Shown in pieces: positions 25,048-40,410 of a stretch of DNA of 64,000 nt. The position numbers and the translations under genes were made by a program. Where the stretch lies: positions 128,225,431 through 128,289,430 of the forward strand of contig JACSVZ010000002.1 of assembly GCA_014706295.1 (NCBI GenBank), given 5' to 3'. Numbering within the stretch: position 1 is the stretch's first letter; each line of letters starts with the position of its first letter. The notes below the pieces were generated by a model. That model searched no databases. It had not been told where the DNA came from and saw only the letters and a list, made by a program, of their open reading frames with translations. The stretch is from Lycocorax pyrrhopterus obiensis (lineage: Eukaryota; Chordata; Aves; Passeriformes; Paradisaeidae).

Positions 25048-28000
25048 CTGTCAGTATCAGAAAAAAAAACCAAAACAAAAACCACAACATTATTCCTAAA
25101 TAAATTACTAACTAAATCAATTGCTTATAACATCAGAAAAATGGTAACAAGCAACATTCACATGATTATACACAAAGACATAAGCCTTTGGAGAGTACAA
25201 TGAAACACTGGAGTTAATCATCACTATTCTGAAGACTATTAGATACATTCTAAACATACCTTTTTCTCCATTGCATGGGTTATTAACATTACAGAATGCC
25301 TGTTAGTTTGAATAAAGAAATAAGAAAGGATTTAAACTGATTGCACTGTAATTCAGCATTTGGTACCATTGAATTACAATCCTACATAATTTATTTCTTT
25401 AGTAAACCAGGGAATGAATGTAGTATTGCAAGCTGCTTCCATTATTGGCAAATACATTTACACCACACACAGGAGTCGGAGGCAGGACTAGACATGTGTG
25501 CATCCACAGGTGAAATTGCTCAGGAGACCCACCTGCAGACACAGCCCTCCAGCCACCTTGAGAAAAGAGAGGAGCAGATACCTAAAACACAGCAACCTCA
25601 CACCCTCCTACCTTCCTGCCATGGGCTCTAGATACCTGTGAATGAAAAGGAAGTGGAGAACAAAAACTGAGAGCTGGGGCTGTGTGCATTTTACATCTCT
25701 CAGCCATGGTATTGACAGTTTAAATCACCTTCACTGCATTTAAATAACAACCATCCTAACTCTTGAATGGACTTCTCATGTTGCACAGTCACATTGCACA
25801 CCTCCTCACAAGGAGGTGGCACTAGGATTGCACAGTGAACTGCATTATCATCTGTACAGAGATGTTCTTTCTGTTATATTGGTGCTTCCACACCATTCAT
25901 GTAACTGAACAAACATCATCTGAATAGTGCTCTAGCAAATTCCTGATGTATCTTTTAACACGCAAAACCTTATGGTTTCATATTCATCCCCTCAGAGGGC
26001 TGCCACTCAAGTGGCAGATTCTACAAACATGCTCATTTCACTTCTTTTTCCCTAGTTAAGAAATAACTGGCTGTTTCAGTCACACTCAAAACACTGGGAT
26101 CAAACCATTTTGGCTGGGCTGAAGACATTACTCACCACAGTGATGATAAGCCCCACCATCTGACTGCCTGTACGACATAAGAGTCCCAACATCAACACCC
26201 ACACACATGAGAAGACTGACGTTTTCAAGAAGTGTCAGATTTACTGTTCAAGCACAGAAGACACACAGCAGCCAACCCCTGCCTTTTTCCAACTGGCCCT
26301 GGCAAGCACTGTGCCAAGGGCAAACTTTGGCTGAATCATCCTGGGTAGCCACAAACCATGTGCAGATTGTGCACATATGGCCGTGGAGCATCTGCAGGAG
26401 TTGTACTTTTCTGTTAGGCATAACCAGTTGTGCTACAGCAAGACGAGCTTCCCTGGTGGCTGCCAAGGCATGCTTTCTGGGAAGTGCAGCCCTGGAAGAC
26501 ACTGAGATGCCACATCACAACCCAAAAAGCATGCCACGGCACTGCTGAACACTACTGCCAGCATCCCAAACTTAAAGCATTCACCATTTTCTCCGTAGCT
26601 TCAAAGACGATTTAAAATATAGTTGCAGGAATTACACCCACCAGTTATTTGTGCACTTTAAAGCCACAAAGTTTATTATTTTATATTTATTTATTCTATA
26701 GGAACTACTGGCATTTAATGTCAAGTGACAAATCCAGCCTCCTTAATTTCACGTGTGGGACACAGGGCATAAAATGAACTTGGATGCTCCAAAGTCAGCA
26801 ACCTTTGTTAAAATGTATTCAGGAATAATAGCAAGGTACAGAAGAGTGCCACTAATTTTTAATCTGAACTGAAAATTCAATTATAGTGTTCTAATTTTTC
26901 CATACATCACTTTGGTTGAATTCAGAGAATACTCTGCTTTATGTAAAACATGTAAGCAGTGAATTGTAATCCACTGGGTTGCGTTTCTTTCCCCCTCTAC
27001 TATGCTTCACAGAAATTCTCTAAACTGGGTTGTATTTCATAACATTCACATCATAATAACTAGAATGGAAAATAAAAGTATTGTTTGAACTTTCAGCTAA
27101 CTGAGGAAGCAACAGATACATTTTTGCACTACAAAACTAGTTCTTGGCTTTTTTATGCCACTGTTAAGAGACTGTTTTGACTTGCCTTTTGCAATTTCCA
27201 TAGTCTACTAATGGTTTATAACAAAACATCAGCTGTGAAAGATGTTTGCAGTTTTAGCAATGCCAATAAAACACAAGAAGAAAACACAGGCAAAAATTAT
27301 TTCCTGACTTAATATGAGCCACAGAGATACTCGCATTTGCCCGCGTGGCTCAGTGTCACCGACGCTCACATCTAGAACCTCGGGTCCTCTTTGTTCTTCA
27401 AAGGGATGCAGTAATCATCATTCATTTCCACTGCTTTGATGGTTAGATAGCAAATGCCTGAGAAACCCACGGAGACATTGGCACACAGAGTCAGTGACTA
27501 ATAAGACAGCTATTTGCATAGAAGATCAGCCACAATTTAGAATGTGTTGTGATAGATGTGGAAAGGGAATAACAGAACTATATTAGCATGTACGAAACTG
27601 AGATTGTTTTCACAATTTAATTCCTTGGGGACTATGGCTCATCACCTTCTCTTGTAAAGAATCCCACATTCCCCAAGGAGGCAACTTGCCATGAGCCAGA
27701 TTTAAACTAAAATATGGATTAATAAGAGATAATATTTATTATTTATGAACCTTGCTGTAGGTTTTCAATGCAACTTTCTAACCATTTCTCAATAAAGAAA
27801 AAGCCTGAAACCTTTGTGAGTGACAAAACTAATTCTCCCCATTTAAAATAGCAATGGTCATCCTACAATAGTTGGTCATCTTTACTATAAAAGAAATTTA
27901 CACTCAGGTGTCTGACCACTTTGCTGCTTCTGACATCAGCAAATGGAGGATCTGGCTTCTCCTGTATTTCTTTGCCAAACCAAAGGGATAGGCAGCACAC

Positions 28001-31000
28001 TGTGCTGCAGGCATCCCAAGCAGTCTTCAAGTCCCTGGAGTTTTAATGATTACATAACCATTTAAAAAACATGTAAAGGAGCTTGTTACTCCTCCTTTTA
28101 CCGGCTATTCAAAATATTTGAAAAGTAATTTCAGATAATATGAAAGCAAAGTGAGCCATCCTCAACTTTCAAGCTTTTATAAAAGATGGTTTTAAGACAA
28201 CAAAGCAAGGCCCCAAAGAATGATTTTTTGTTTACTTCTGCTTCAGAGATACTACAAGATTAAAAGACGTATTTGTTTTTGTGGTACCCTTCATTATTTT
28301 GTCACCTCCTTTGGCTTCCCCTCTAGTAATTCACCTTTGAAAGTTCACACACTCAGAAAAACACAAGATTTTATTCTTGTCTTCTTTTACTCCTAAGCAG
28401 TGGCTGATAATAATGAAAACACATAATAAATTGCCTATTATCACCTCTAAATGTCAATAGCATTTCGTGAGATTAAAACCAGTCCTAAACGTCCATTCAA
28501 GGTCTGGCTACACTTTAAATCCGAATTCACTGTTCTTGATGTATACATAGCATTTTCTATACCAATTAAAAAATAAATTCCAGCAATTGCTTTAATGAAA
28601 TAGAAACTTACTATGAACTTATGACTTTAGAAATACTAATAAAAAATAAGAATAGGATCTATATATACAGAGATTGCACTTTCCACATTATTGGTGCAAT
28701 ACACCAATGACTAATAACAGTGGTAAGTCTTAAAATGTAAACCAGTGAACACTGAAAAGATCTGCCTATCTCCATGTGTACAAACTTTCTTAGCAGTGGT
28801 ATTTGATAGCATGTCTGCACTCTTCAACAGTAGGTTGCCTATATATTAACAGTGGGCCCATTAAAGAAATAATCAATGAAATAACTGGTTTTGTAGCTGA
28901 AATATAGTTAGTCAGCTGAGAGAAAAGCAAGTAAACTTCAGGACAGAAAAGAATCACTTTACAGAATGTAAAGCTACTGAACCAAGTCTTCAGCATCTGT
29001 ATATATGCAGAAGTTCCTTGTCTTTAATTGCAAATAGGTATCTACCCTAAAAATAACTCCTTTTTTGTTCATTTTGTTGGATGTCATGCAGATTATTCAT
29101 TTGAACTCATAAACCAAGTAGTTTTTAATATGATTCAAAGATTCTGTGAAAACTTACTGATATCACTGATGGAACTGGTCTTCTCCCAGTTAACTCCATA
29201 CCTAATAGTTTAATAACTAATGGATAAAAATATTTACATGTTGCAAGAGAGCAAAAATAGCCTTTTATCCACCTCAGGTAAAAGTCAAGGAGAACATCAG
29301 ATCCTCTGCAAACATCAAGTTATCCCAAAGAACTGGTAGCACTACATTTAAAGTGGGAAGCCATCTGCATGTAGGTGTTTTGGAAATCATTGCTGCTGGT
29401 TATTTTAATTGGCTTTTTTTTGTCGTACTGCTGAAGTACAATAACTAAGGTCTGTCTACACAGCAGTGGATGTAGCCTGCAGCCAGAATTGGTAAAATAA
29501 TGTAGATTAATTATTTAACCATACTGTAGCCAAGAGAAAGAATTTAAAAATCTTTACGACTACCTTAAAAAAAAAACTTAAACAAAAAAAAATAGAAAAC
29601 AAAATACATTCATGTTCTTTTGGTAAGTCTTACAGTAGTCTTCCATTCCTCCGGAAAGTCCCTCTCAAAGAATGAGACTATTATTTCAAAGGAAAGAGTA
29701 CCCTGCCCATGGTGCTTCTTGCAGAATCTCTCTCTGCTTTATTTGGGGATTTATTTATTTTTCTGTTAATAAAAGGAATGTAATAGTTCTTCACTTAATT
29801 TAGCCTTGAAAACAGCAGAGGTGATTTAAATTTAATGAAATATAGGAAAATTAATCAAAAACACAGGAACCATAACTCCAGTCAGAACAGATATTAAAAT
29901 AATTTCAACTTTCTACACAAGGACAACAAACACTGTACCACATCCCAAGATTCAAACCATATAGGAACTACAACTTTTACTCAGACATATATCAAGCTGT
30001 TTCACAGCTTCATGTAAGCACTAGGAACAAAACATACATTGTTATTTCTCATTAGTACCCTCTGCACTCCAGGGAAAGGAGCTGCTCTATTGTTTGTTAG
30101 CTATACAGTACCTCCAAAACCCATGAAATTAGCTCTGCATTTATTTAACAAAAGTAATAAACAGGCAATAGTTCATAGGAATTTTCAGCATGTTCTCATT
30201 GATGTTTCAAAATCCTAAGGCAATATATTCTAATATATTTCAACTAATTTCATCAACAACCTGGATTAGTTGCACTAAATTTCAGGAACATAACTGAGAC
30301 ACACAACACAGGAGGTCATCTCCACTCCCTTTGCAATGGGTGAAGAAAGAAATGTAATGGACAGGAATCCAAATCACCTCTGGCAATCTTGCTTTCTTGT
30401 TATGCTCCTAAACCTCTTCAGAGTGCCTAAAATTTGGTGGGATTATTTACATACAAATATTTGCATTTTCTCCTCTAGTGAAGAGCCTACATACTTTTGC
30501 TAAACATAAAATGTTTTTAAACATCTGAAGAGTTGAAAAGATTATCCTTAAATGTACTCACAGCTAGGAAAACAGTGAAAATTTCAAGGGTGGCAAAACC
30601 TGAATAAGATTTTTTAAAAGAACTTCATATTTATGTAAAATTGTTTTCTTACACGAAAATAGGCTATTAAAAATGCTAAAAGGTTCCTTCCATTCCCAAG
30701 AGAGTACAGTCTGTCTCTGCTTCTACAGGATGAAAATGTATTAGGCCAAAACACACTTATAAAAGCACTACTTACACAGAAGAGATCTATTTAGCAATGG
30801 GTGTTATTCTTGTATAAAAAAGTATGAAATTTTGCAGAAGAATATTCCAAATTGTAGTGATTCTATGCACCTTACACTGAATTTTCATTATTAGGATGTT
30901 ACGTCTTCAGAACAAGATTCCCTGCTTACTTCAGGGATGAGTAGAGCTATAGCGTGTGTGAAACATATATTCAATTTAGTATGAAGACAAATCTTCATCT

Positions 31001-33292
31001 GAACAAATTTAAAATTCCAAACGTTCAAAGGGGAACTTTTTTCCCCCATTTTTATGAAACTATGATGGCACTGATGTGTCAAGAAAATATCTTTAAAGAA
31101 GTTCACGAAGGAAAAAAACACACACATGGTTCATTTCTGCCTTGCCAGACAGTTCAAAATGTAGTACTTCACAGAGGGAAAAGTAATCTCTGCTAAAGGG
31201 AAAATTACACAATCAATGACACCATATGCAGTTGCAGTATTTCAGAATAACATTCTTCAAGATAACAGAATCTGTCTAAACATTTTTGCAGGGAGTGGGA
31301 AGGACATGGGACTATGGTAGAAATCAGAGCTAAAAAGGGTAGAAAGAGAACTGACATGCAGACCACTCCAACGCCCAGAGGCACATCCGCCACAAGGATG
31401 GATACAGCTTTCACGGGAGCACCTGCAGATGCTGTACAGACACCTCTGTGGCATGAGGTACAGGAAGGACATCACCACCACCACCACACAAAACAGAATG
31501 AAACACATGCTCTCTGCCTCGAGAGTTAAAAGTTCATTGAGTCAAGAGCAACAAGAAGAAACAATTATTTGCTCTGTCTCAGTAACTGAATCATCAGCAG
31601 TGGACACTTTTGCAGTTCAGTTAAATCCCAGCAAATTTACTCCCTCCCACATACCCCTTCAGCACTCATTTCCTTTGATAAAGTAGGGACTAATTTAAAT
31701 AACAGGTATAAAGCTAGAGGTCATAGACCTTAAATTTCAAAATCAGCTTAGTCTGCCTAAGCACTTCACATTCTTAAACTTAATAGAGTCCCATGTGGTT
31801 TTACTGAAGTCTTACTCCAAAACCTCAGAGAGTCTGTTTTGCTCTCCTAGGTATTACAGCAAGGGAAGAGTGGCTTCTTTCCCTTCTTTAAATAAGAAAT
31901 TAAGCCCTCTCTTCTCCCCTCTTTAGTTTTGGGAACTGATAAAAATTCTATTTTTCCTAAATGCTACTTCTTTCCTGGAACTGCCACAAGCCATAGCTTG
32001 CTATAAGCCTGAATGCTCTAATTATATATACTTGTTAATTTCTCATTTGTATATTTTTAAGCTTAGGCTCATTTTTGATGGAAATGAAATTCTGATCTCT
32101 TCCTCAAGTCAGAAGAAGTATTTAGGGATTATCCTTCCCTTTAGTACATCCATCTTAAACTACAGTTTTCAACCATCCAGAGGACAGTGTTTCACAAAGT
32201 TTTCAATATTGCAAAATGGGATAATGACCTTCACAAAAATAAATCTTGTAACTTCTAAAGTTATTCACACACACACACACACAAAAATTGGAACAAGTAA
32301 TAATTTCATATTGACCATGATATTACGCTTTTGTATATATATTGTATCATGCTTTTGTCTCTATGGTGCCTTTCTTTTCACTTGCCTTATCTTAAGACTA
32401 CGAAAAATACAAGCTTTCTGAGTGAATTATTTAAAAACTGAAATAGTTTTTCTGAACTAATATATCAAAATAAGACAGTTTGAAACTGCTGGATTTTTTC
32501 CTTTCTTTTCACACTCCCGTGATGTTTATTAAAAGTTTTTAAAGTATATGAGGCTAAGTCTCAGCTTAATTTTTCTCCATTAATTCTAATATTGATACCC
32601 ATTTTCCTTGAGTATGTCTATCATTCAAGCAGAAACCCAACTCTCGGCAAATAAAATTAACTTAATAACTGAAAACCAGAAGAGAAAACAGCCACAAATA
32701 AGCCATGCAGGCACAAAGCTGGGAGGCAGACAAATGTGCCCTTCTGTAATGTGTTTCACTGGAGTGTAACACAATGTCCCATCACATGACTTCACGTCAT
32801 AGTAATTGCTAGAACTGGTCACCACATTTATAGCCTAATGATTGCTTCCCTTCTTACCCTGAGCAAGCTTGCAAAAGTTGAAAGCTACAACTGACAGCAG
32901 CAAATAATACTTCAGTCCATATAAACCTAATCGTAACACTTCAGCAAAACTGCATTATTAGTTCCATTACTAAACCTGGTGTTCAAAAGGACTTAAAAGG
33001 CAATCTTTCCATCCAGCATTCAGAACAAATGGCAATTTTCTTCCATTCTCTGAAGCTACTGCAGCTCAGTAAGTATTAAACATTCTTCTATGAATGAAGA
33101 AAAATAGTTTTACGCCATTTTTTTGTTTCACATGCTGTATTAGGCATTCAGGAAAGCAACTCAGCTTTAAAAAATAATCACCTATTCCAGCCACCAGGCA
33201 AAAGAAACATGAAGTATAAAGAGTTTTAATTTGATGAGTTTGGTATTTATGTTTTCCTCCATTATTCAACAGCTGATTAAAGACAGAGTAAC
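25048..33292. other. Inferred first intron of TRIQK, distal half
   Basis: No exon or known repeat was recognised. Short frames at 26207-26548 and 31314-31529, the latter with a CAC run giving six His, lack support. The block 27310-27700 contains CpG-bearing patches and an octamer-like ATTTGCAT, and is mentioned as a possible conserved non-coding element. Confidence 0.55.
32265..32283 (+). repeat. Microsatellite (CA)n
   Basis: A pure run of about nine CA units. Confidence 0.9.
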
Positions 33293-33412
33293 CACAGAAT
33301 CAGTCAGGTTGGAAGAGACCATCGTGGGTTATATGGTCCAACATCCCTGATCAAGCAGGGTCTTCCCAGAACACATGGCACAGGACTCCACCCAGATGCA
33401 GATTTTCCCCAT
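33293..33412 (-). mobile_element. Short CR1 3' end
   Basis: The plus strand reads CACAGAATCAGTCAGGTTGGAAGAGACC, then GGTCCAACATCCCTGATCAAGCAGGGT, the antisense of the CR1 3' UTR. About 120 bases remain. It lies in the inferred first intron of TRIQK, in the same orientation as the gene. Confidence 0.85.
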
Positions 33413-36400
33413 AGAGATCAGAACATAAAGCTGGCATGCATTTCAGTCTTAACACAATATAACTTTTTTTGTACTTTTTTTCTTTAAAACTGAGACGAAA
33501 AACAGGAGATAACCAGTAGCTAACTTAGTGTTAACAGATAAAATGTAAAGTTCATCCTTACAACATTTAATAATCGGCTTAATAGTCAGGTTTAGTGAAC
33601 ACAGATCCATAAATGTTAGCAGCAGCATTTTCAAAGCCAAGTCCTGTTCTACTGGTTTTGAAGGATTAGGCCATAACTGGATGAAAAGTTTAATACGGTG
33701 TGAATAACATCAGCTCGGTAGTTTCCAAAGTAGTTAAAAACAATAGGCCAAGCACACTCTCTGCAGATTTTATCTAAATTGCTCAAGACTTGGCTCTCCT
33801 GAAAACTACCTAGAGATCCCATTAAAGGCAATGACTTATAAGATAAAGAATAAAGTAATAGCTTACATGATACCATCTCTTTGGGAACTTTATGTTGTAT
33901 TTGGGCAAAAAGGGGAATAAAAGATCATTGATATCTATCTACAATCTGAACCTTGAACAAAGATTGAATTAAAGAAATGGATCAAAATCAGGCTAAAACC
34001 TTTATATGCACCCAATATAAAAATAAGCTTTGATAACCATCAGAAAATCTGGTAAACTGTTTCCTTGCCTCAATTTAAGGCAGAAAAAATTGTGGAGCGC
34101 AGCTGGGAAGAAAAAACAGCAAAATGAAAAATCATCAACCAGCAGAAAAGTATCAGTTGAAATAGCAGAATATCATGTGAACATCTGAAGATTTTGGATG
34201 CAATCATTTGTGCAAATGTCTGTTTGGGCTCTTTTCATGGCTCTTCCCACTAATGGGAATGGGGTGGGAGGAAACTGCATCCCCATCTCTTCCCTTTGCT
34301 CCTAAATAGCATGCAGGCATGTGTCATAAGGAAGAGATTTTGCTTCCGGGTTCATTCTCCAGAAGAATGCCAAAAGAAAGGATGACACTGAGACAAACAC
34401 ATTAAAGAAAAGTATTCCTTTGGATGTTTCGAGTCATTCAGTATGAGTTCCAGCTCTTCCATATTTCCAGCAATGAGTGTTTACCTGTGAAAGCTCAAAA
34501 CCCAAAAAGAGACAAGTTTGGTCAGGGAGTCATTACCCTGAGTTTTTTCCTACACACATTATTTCCTCCCCTTCAAAGTCCCCTCAAGGTACAGTACATA
34601 TTCTATAGTGTCCTTCTATGGTCAGGATACAGAACTGAACCAAGCCTATACAATATACATAACTTGTGTGCAATAAATGACAGAATACAAGTGCTTTGAA
34701 TTCCTTACTCTGCATATATGGCTATGTTTTAGTATGGCATTCACATTTACATCATAATTTCCACAGCTCTATATAAACATGCATGAAGATAAACAGGCAC
34801 TCTTCCCATGCAGAACTGGAAGAATTCACCCAGAAGCTTTGCTTTGTAAATTATTTCAGATGTATTTTAATAAAGCCATAAAAGATATTAGCAAGTGTGC
34901 TGGGAACTTTAGTTTTAAATTATTATGACCTGTTACTCTAACAGAAGTTATTAATATTATTTAACCCCACTGGTGTACTTAAAATGAAAATAGTTTCAGG
35001 TTTTTTTCTATAGGTTTGGTCTCTGTAATAATTTTTCCAGAACACCCTTCCTGTTTAGCCTGTTGGTCTCTAGCTTTGTACACTCAGGAAGATACCAAAA
35101 TAACCCGGGCTTTCAAATTATCCTGTTTTTCAGAATAAAAAGTAAGCAGCAATCTAAGAACGCTTTATTAACGTTTTCACTCCAAATTATAGAAAGATTC
35201 ATTCATAATTTAAATAGCATGTCAAAAAATTCCAAGGAAAGCAATATCTACCCTTGCTTTTACCATTTTATGATTTCAGAAACAAAAAAAACCCCAGGAA
35301 ACTATTAGTTGCTGCAATTCTTAGCAGTTTCACTAAAATAATACTCAAATTTGTTGAAAAAACAAATTCTAGAAAGCTTTCCATGGTTCCGTGCTGCATA
35401 TATATACAACAAAATAGAAATAATGCTTTTCATGTCCTCTGCAAAGGGAAGAAATGACAAATTCAGAGAGATTCAGCACAGCCTTGCCTAGGACACTAAA
35501 CAGTACATATGCAGGAGGGCCTCTGCAGCAACCAGGTAGAAGGGAGAGCTAACAGAGCTTGCTGAGGTAAGGCAGACGTGTGGTCAGAAACACCACAGCA
35601 AGCTTGAACCCAATCTCAAACCCACCTACCAAGGGCAGTTCTACTAACAGAACTTAAGTCTGTGTCTTTCAGGACCTTCATCATGCTTTCAAACTTTACA
35701 GGACATGTTTTCTATAGAAATAAAACTGGATGCAACATTCCAGCACTTGTCTTAACATGCTCCTATCCCTTCTCTCCTAGGCAGTACCAGCCCTTCTTGA
35801 CACTGCCCTGCACTTGAATCCCCTTTGTCTATAGGACCTTCCTCACAAACCTCTAAGTCTTCCCTCAGCTACAGCTTTACAAGATAAAAATTTTCCATTC
35901 TGCACACACATCCAGCATTCCTTGTTCCTCAACACATGCACACAAACTGCATTCTAACAGACTCATGTTACCATTATCTCAGCCACGCTTTAAACTTCAT
36001 CCTTTCTTCATCAATCCAGGAATCACTGAACTAGTCATCATTTGCCATTATTGTCTGTATGTTTACACACAGACAACTGACCAAAATGGCAAGCATATCA
36101 CACCTGATGCAAATGCTGGAGGAAGTCCCCACAAGCTCTCAACCATTGACAGTGGCCTCTAGTCATTACTTCTGAGTGCTGGCAGCTCACCAGCTCTTTA
36201 TCCATTATATTGTTACTGTACAGTCCTAATTTTAAAATTAATTTCAATTGAATAACTGTAAATCAAGGACCTAACCAAATTTAAATGTTAGCTAGTGTGC
36301 TTTCAGTTTGATAGCCAAGACACAAAAACAAAACAAGCAATACACTGCTTCAGGTTAACCGTTTCCTTTTGGCAAGAGCATAAATAATACAAAACTGGTC

Positions 36401-39400
36401 TAGCAGTAAACTAAGTGATGCAATCTTAACTGGAGGCAGTGTAACCAGCTCCATACACAATGAGAGCAACACACAGCCTGCCAAACAATTTTTATGTATT
36501 TCTATGTAATACACATTACATGGAAGAAAGATCTATGGTTTTTAATATAAGCTTGTAGGCTTGATCACTTTTAAAAGCAGACAAAACCATGGGGTCAGAG
36601 TTTAAGTAGAGATGGTGACATTGTAAAGCCAAGTACAGAAATGTCCTCCACACTGACTTGGTATAGTGACAAACTGAAAATACAGGTAATTTAAAAAAGA
36701 AAGTTTTAAACATGTTCAACTTAAAACTACAGAGGAGTCTCATCAACAAGCTGTGAGTGTCTGAGAGGCTTTAAGATGTTGGGGACCCAGGTGCTTATCT
36801 CCTGCCAGGGTTAAGGCAGCCATAAGAAAGGACAACAAAAGGGGCTATGTTCTCTGCCCAGGACCCAATTCCCAGCCTCTGCACCAGCACAAGGCACCCT
36901 ACAACAAATGTGAGTTCAGGTGAGGGAAGTGAACTGAGGTGCAGGTATTGCCAGCTCTTCCATACAGACTGCAATCTGAGGGGTGGGGAGAAGCGACCAG
37001 CTGGCAGCATCTTAAACTACAGCATTTAAGGCTTCCAGAGTACATCTGTCAGAGCCATTTGTGAACAAATTTCAGCATAAGAGTTTGTAGAATTGAGAAC
37101 TTCATATGTAAAGATTACAATGACAACACAATAGATAAAAGCACAAAAAGCAACAAAGGCTGATTGATAATGTAAATGTGAGAGGGAATTATCATGGGTA
37201 AACTTAACCTTTTCTTCATTTACACCACACAGCAGAGCCGGAGAGAAAACAATTGAGACTTCGAAATCTACTACATTTTCAACCCAATCTGTTTCCCCAA
37301 TATAAAAAACAGTTCATGACATAAAAGGTTATTATTTTTTCCACTAATTTTATTTCAATAGAAATATATGAGGATTAATTCAGCTTTCTGGCTAGAAGCA
37401 ACCAACTACAGATGATGCAACCCCATTTTTATTTTGTTGTTTTACCTAAGACTAGAAATAACAGCATTAATAAGTGACAACAAACTTGTGTAGAAAACGG
37501 TGTGCTTCAGCTTGCCCTCTGGATTTTAACTCTCCACTACCATGCCAAACACTAACCTACTGCCAACATTTGCTCTTTTCCTCTCTCACATTTCTCCTTT
37601 CTACTATAAATGATTGCTCCACCATAAGTTTCTGCTGTCAGAACAGTCTTTCCTCATTTATCCAGCTCAACATCTAGTCCTGGATTTCCACTGTACCCTT
37701 CCTTTCCTATCTCCCATGCTTCTTTACAAACACTACTGGATTTACATTGGCTAATTCATCCGCCTTTCCTCCCAATTCTGCCTTGTTTTTGATTGTAAAA
37801 CATACTGAGTGAAGGATGATGGCAAGAACAATCACAACACATGAATGAAAAATATTTTGATGATGTATGAATCATCATACCTAAAACTGCAAAAAATCTC
37901 AAGACACAATAAACTGTATTGTGCAAAGCTCCACTGTCACTGCAGTGTGTATTTAGAGGCAGAATCAAACTTAATGCTGATTTTTAGCCCTGTGGCTAAA
38001 AAAACCCACAAAACAAATGAGAAACAAAGGAATTAGCACTGTCCACGTCAGGAATGCCTCAAGTATTTGTTCAACCCACTGAATTACAGGCGTATCTATG
38101 CACAGCTAGTGATACAAAATCACCTGGGATTCCATGACATTTTCCCATGACCTTCAAACATAATTCTAAAGAATAAAAATGTATCAGGAATCACACGCTG
38201 TTGCAGATAATTCTGCAATATTAAAGCTGCATTAATGCAAGTCCTACATGGAAACACACACGAAAGAACTTTTTATTCTTCCACAGCCATACCAGTGACC
38301 ATCTATGTTTGTCATTACATGAAACAAGAGCTCCTTCCTCTACAGAAAACACCACAGTTTTTCTGGATCTTTCCTTATTTTCTTTTCAAAAGAAAAACAA
38401 ATTATTACTTGTTCATTTTGTATGCCAAAAATACTTCAAGAATAAACCTAATTATTAAAGAGCTGTAAGGTACATTGAGTTTCTTCATCTCCTCTACCAA
38501 CCATGCCATGAGGTTTACGTTGTATACAATACTGCAATGATACATTGGATCATCAGGTTTGTTAACTAAAAGCAGTTTCACTGGGCCTGTGATTGATAAA
38601 CTACGGGAGTATTAAAACATTAAAAATGTTAATCTTTGTAATAATCTCCTGAAAAATTTTTGTATTAATTTAAACCATGGATCATTTTAATATTTAATCA
38701 TTGCAGACTTCACTTGGAATGAGGATAGCCATTCACTGAAAAGCACTTCATTTTTTATTTTGAAAAATGATCAGCTAGTATTTATTCTGTAAATCTCTTC
38801 ACATTTTTTTCTCAAGCAAATAAACCCACAAGCAAATGAAAAAATTCACAAGAGAAGAGAAATTTAAGGCAGAGTTTGTGTCAGAAAACACTGACTTTCA
38901 CACTCCTGTTTCCCACAAGTAACTGCAATACAAGAGTATTGTATGAGAGTTGGTGGATTGAGGGAGGCTTCTACTGCAAATGGAAATCACTGGCTTCTTT
39001 GTCTACAACCATCTATGTTGCATTCTCTTTACACATCTCTTAACATGTAAACATCATAACTCACTTATTCTTCGCAAGTCCTTAACAGAGTGACTCGGCT
39101 CCCCACAATGATATTAAACTGGTTTAGGTTTTTTAACAGGCAACCCAATTTTGTAACATTAGCCCACTTCTACCCTCTCCTGTAATTCACAGCTTGCCTT
39201 GCTTAACGCAAAATTTAGATTAATATGGAAATATCCCAAAGAAAAAATCCCAACAACTTCCTAGTTATGATAAAAATCTCACAGCAACTCTGTAATTCTA
39301 ATTGAGATTAACAATAACTAATCTTGATGATATCGATTCATTTTGAAAGGTATTTAAAATTACCTAACCAAAACTAATTCATGGTCTAGAGAAACGAATT

Positions 39401-40320
39401 TCACAGAAAAATGCAAGTACAGTATCTTCACTGCACTGCAAAAAAATAACCCAAAGAAAACAACTCTTGACTTGTTTTCTACACGGCATCAACTAAAACT
39501 GGATGTTTCCTGGAGCTCCTGCCGTAAGGTTACACTGAGCTTCAGTTGCCCTTTAGACTGGGCTGCAGGAATTTGGCTGAAATACTTGAATTAAGTAAGT
39601 CCTAAAGATACCCTGGGCAGTACCACAGGTTAATATATTACCTTACATGACTAGACTTCATTCTGTATTTTTGACCAATAGTAAGGCAGGAGATTTTCAA
39701 ACTGACACACAAACTGGCTTCCTTATCCAAAGAGGCTGACGGCATGAGCTACAAAATCACAGAACTAGCAGAAGTGAGCGTGGCATCTTTCAATGCATAT
39801 AAACTTACTCTGAATAGTTTAAATTCATGGAAAAAAACCACAACCAACCAAAGAGCAGCAATAAAGGTGCTGCCTTTACTCTTGATTTTGTGAGGAAAGT
39901 ATGTATCTCCTTGCATATTACCTTTCGCTAAAGTATGTTCTTAAGGAAACACATATGGAAAAATCCTGGTCATTCAATGTGATGCAGTAATAAACTCTGG
40001 AACTCAGTTGCTTGCATCTGAAATGGAAGGCATAGTCCTGTTCACATAACTTTAAAAAAAAAATATGTCTTTGTATGAAATCCAACACAAGACTTAAAAC
40101 TAATTACATAAGGAATTTTACCACTGTTAAGAGGCATCTCTGCTTCAGAAATCTGATTTGAAGTAATCTTTCAAAACCTAGATGTCTGAAGAGCTCCCAC
40201 ATTTGCACTGAAAAAGTGTTTTCTGTATTGTTTTTGCAGATACAAAATGCTATTTTAAGCACAGTAAGAAGTCAGTTACAGAATACTGTGGTAATCTCTT
40301 CTTGGCTACACGAATCGAAT
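33413..40320. other. Inferred first intron of TRIQK, proximal half
   Basis: AT-rich unique sequence. The block 36840-37030 is GC-richer with frames on both strands but nothing recognisable. No additional 5' UTR exon could be identified by eye. Confidence 0.55.
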
Positions 40321-40410
40321 TCACAGAATTCCCAGGATTGCTGATGGACCTCTTGAGGTCGCCTCCTTGTGCTTACCTACTCTCGCTCAACCAGGTTTAG
40401 CTAGAAGACT
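40321..40410 (-). mobile_element. Short diverged CR1 3' end
   Basis: The plus strand has TCACAGAATTCCCAGGATTG, then GACCTCTTGAGGTCGCC and CTCGCTCAACCAGGTTTAGCTAG, matching the antisense CR1 3' UTR with many substitutions. It lies about 1 kb from the CpG island. Confidence 0.65.

Noticed and set aside
31314..31529. Frame with six consecutive His residues
   Set aside because: The run is a short CAC/CCA microsatellite read in one frame, and other frames are open too. No splice sites or known family.
35640..35900. Possible old CR1 around the AAACTGGATGCAACATTCCAG motif
   Set aside because: Only one short block resembles CR1 and the flanks do not continue the match.
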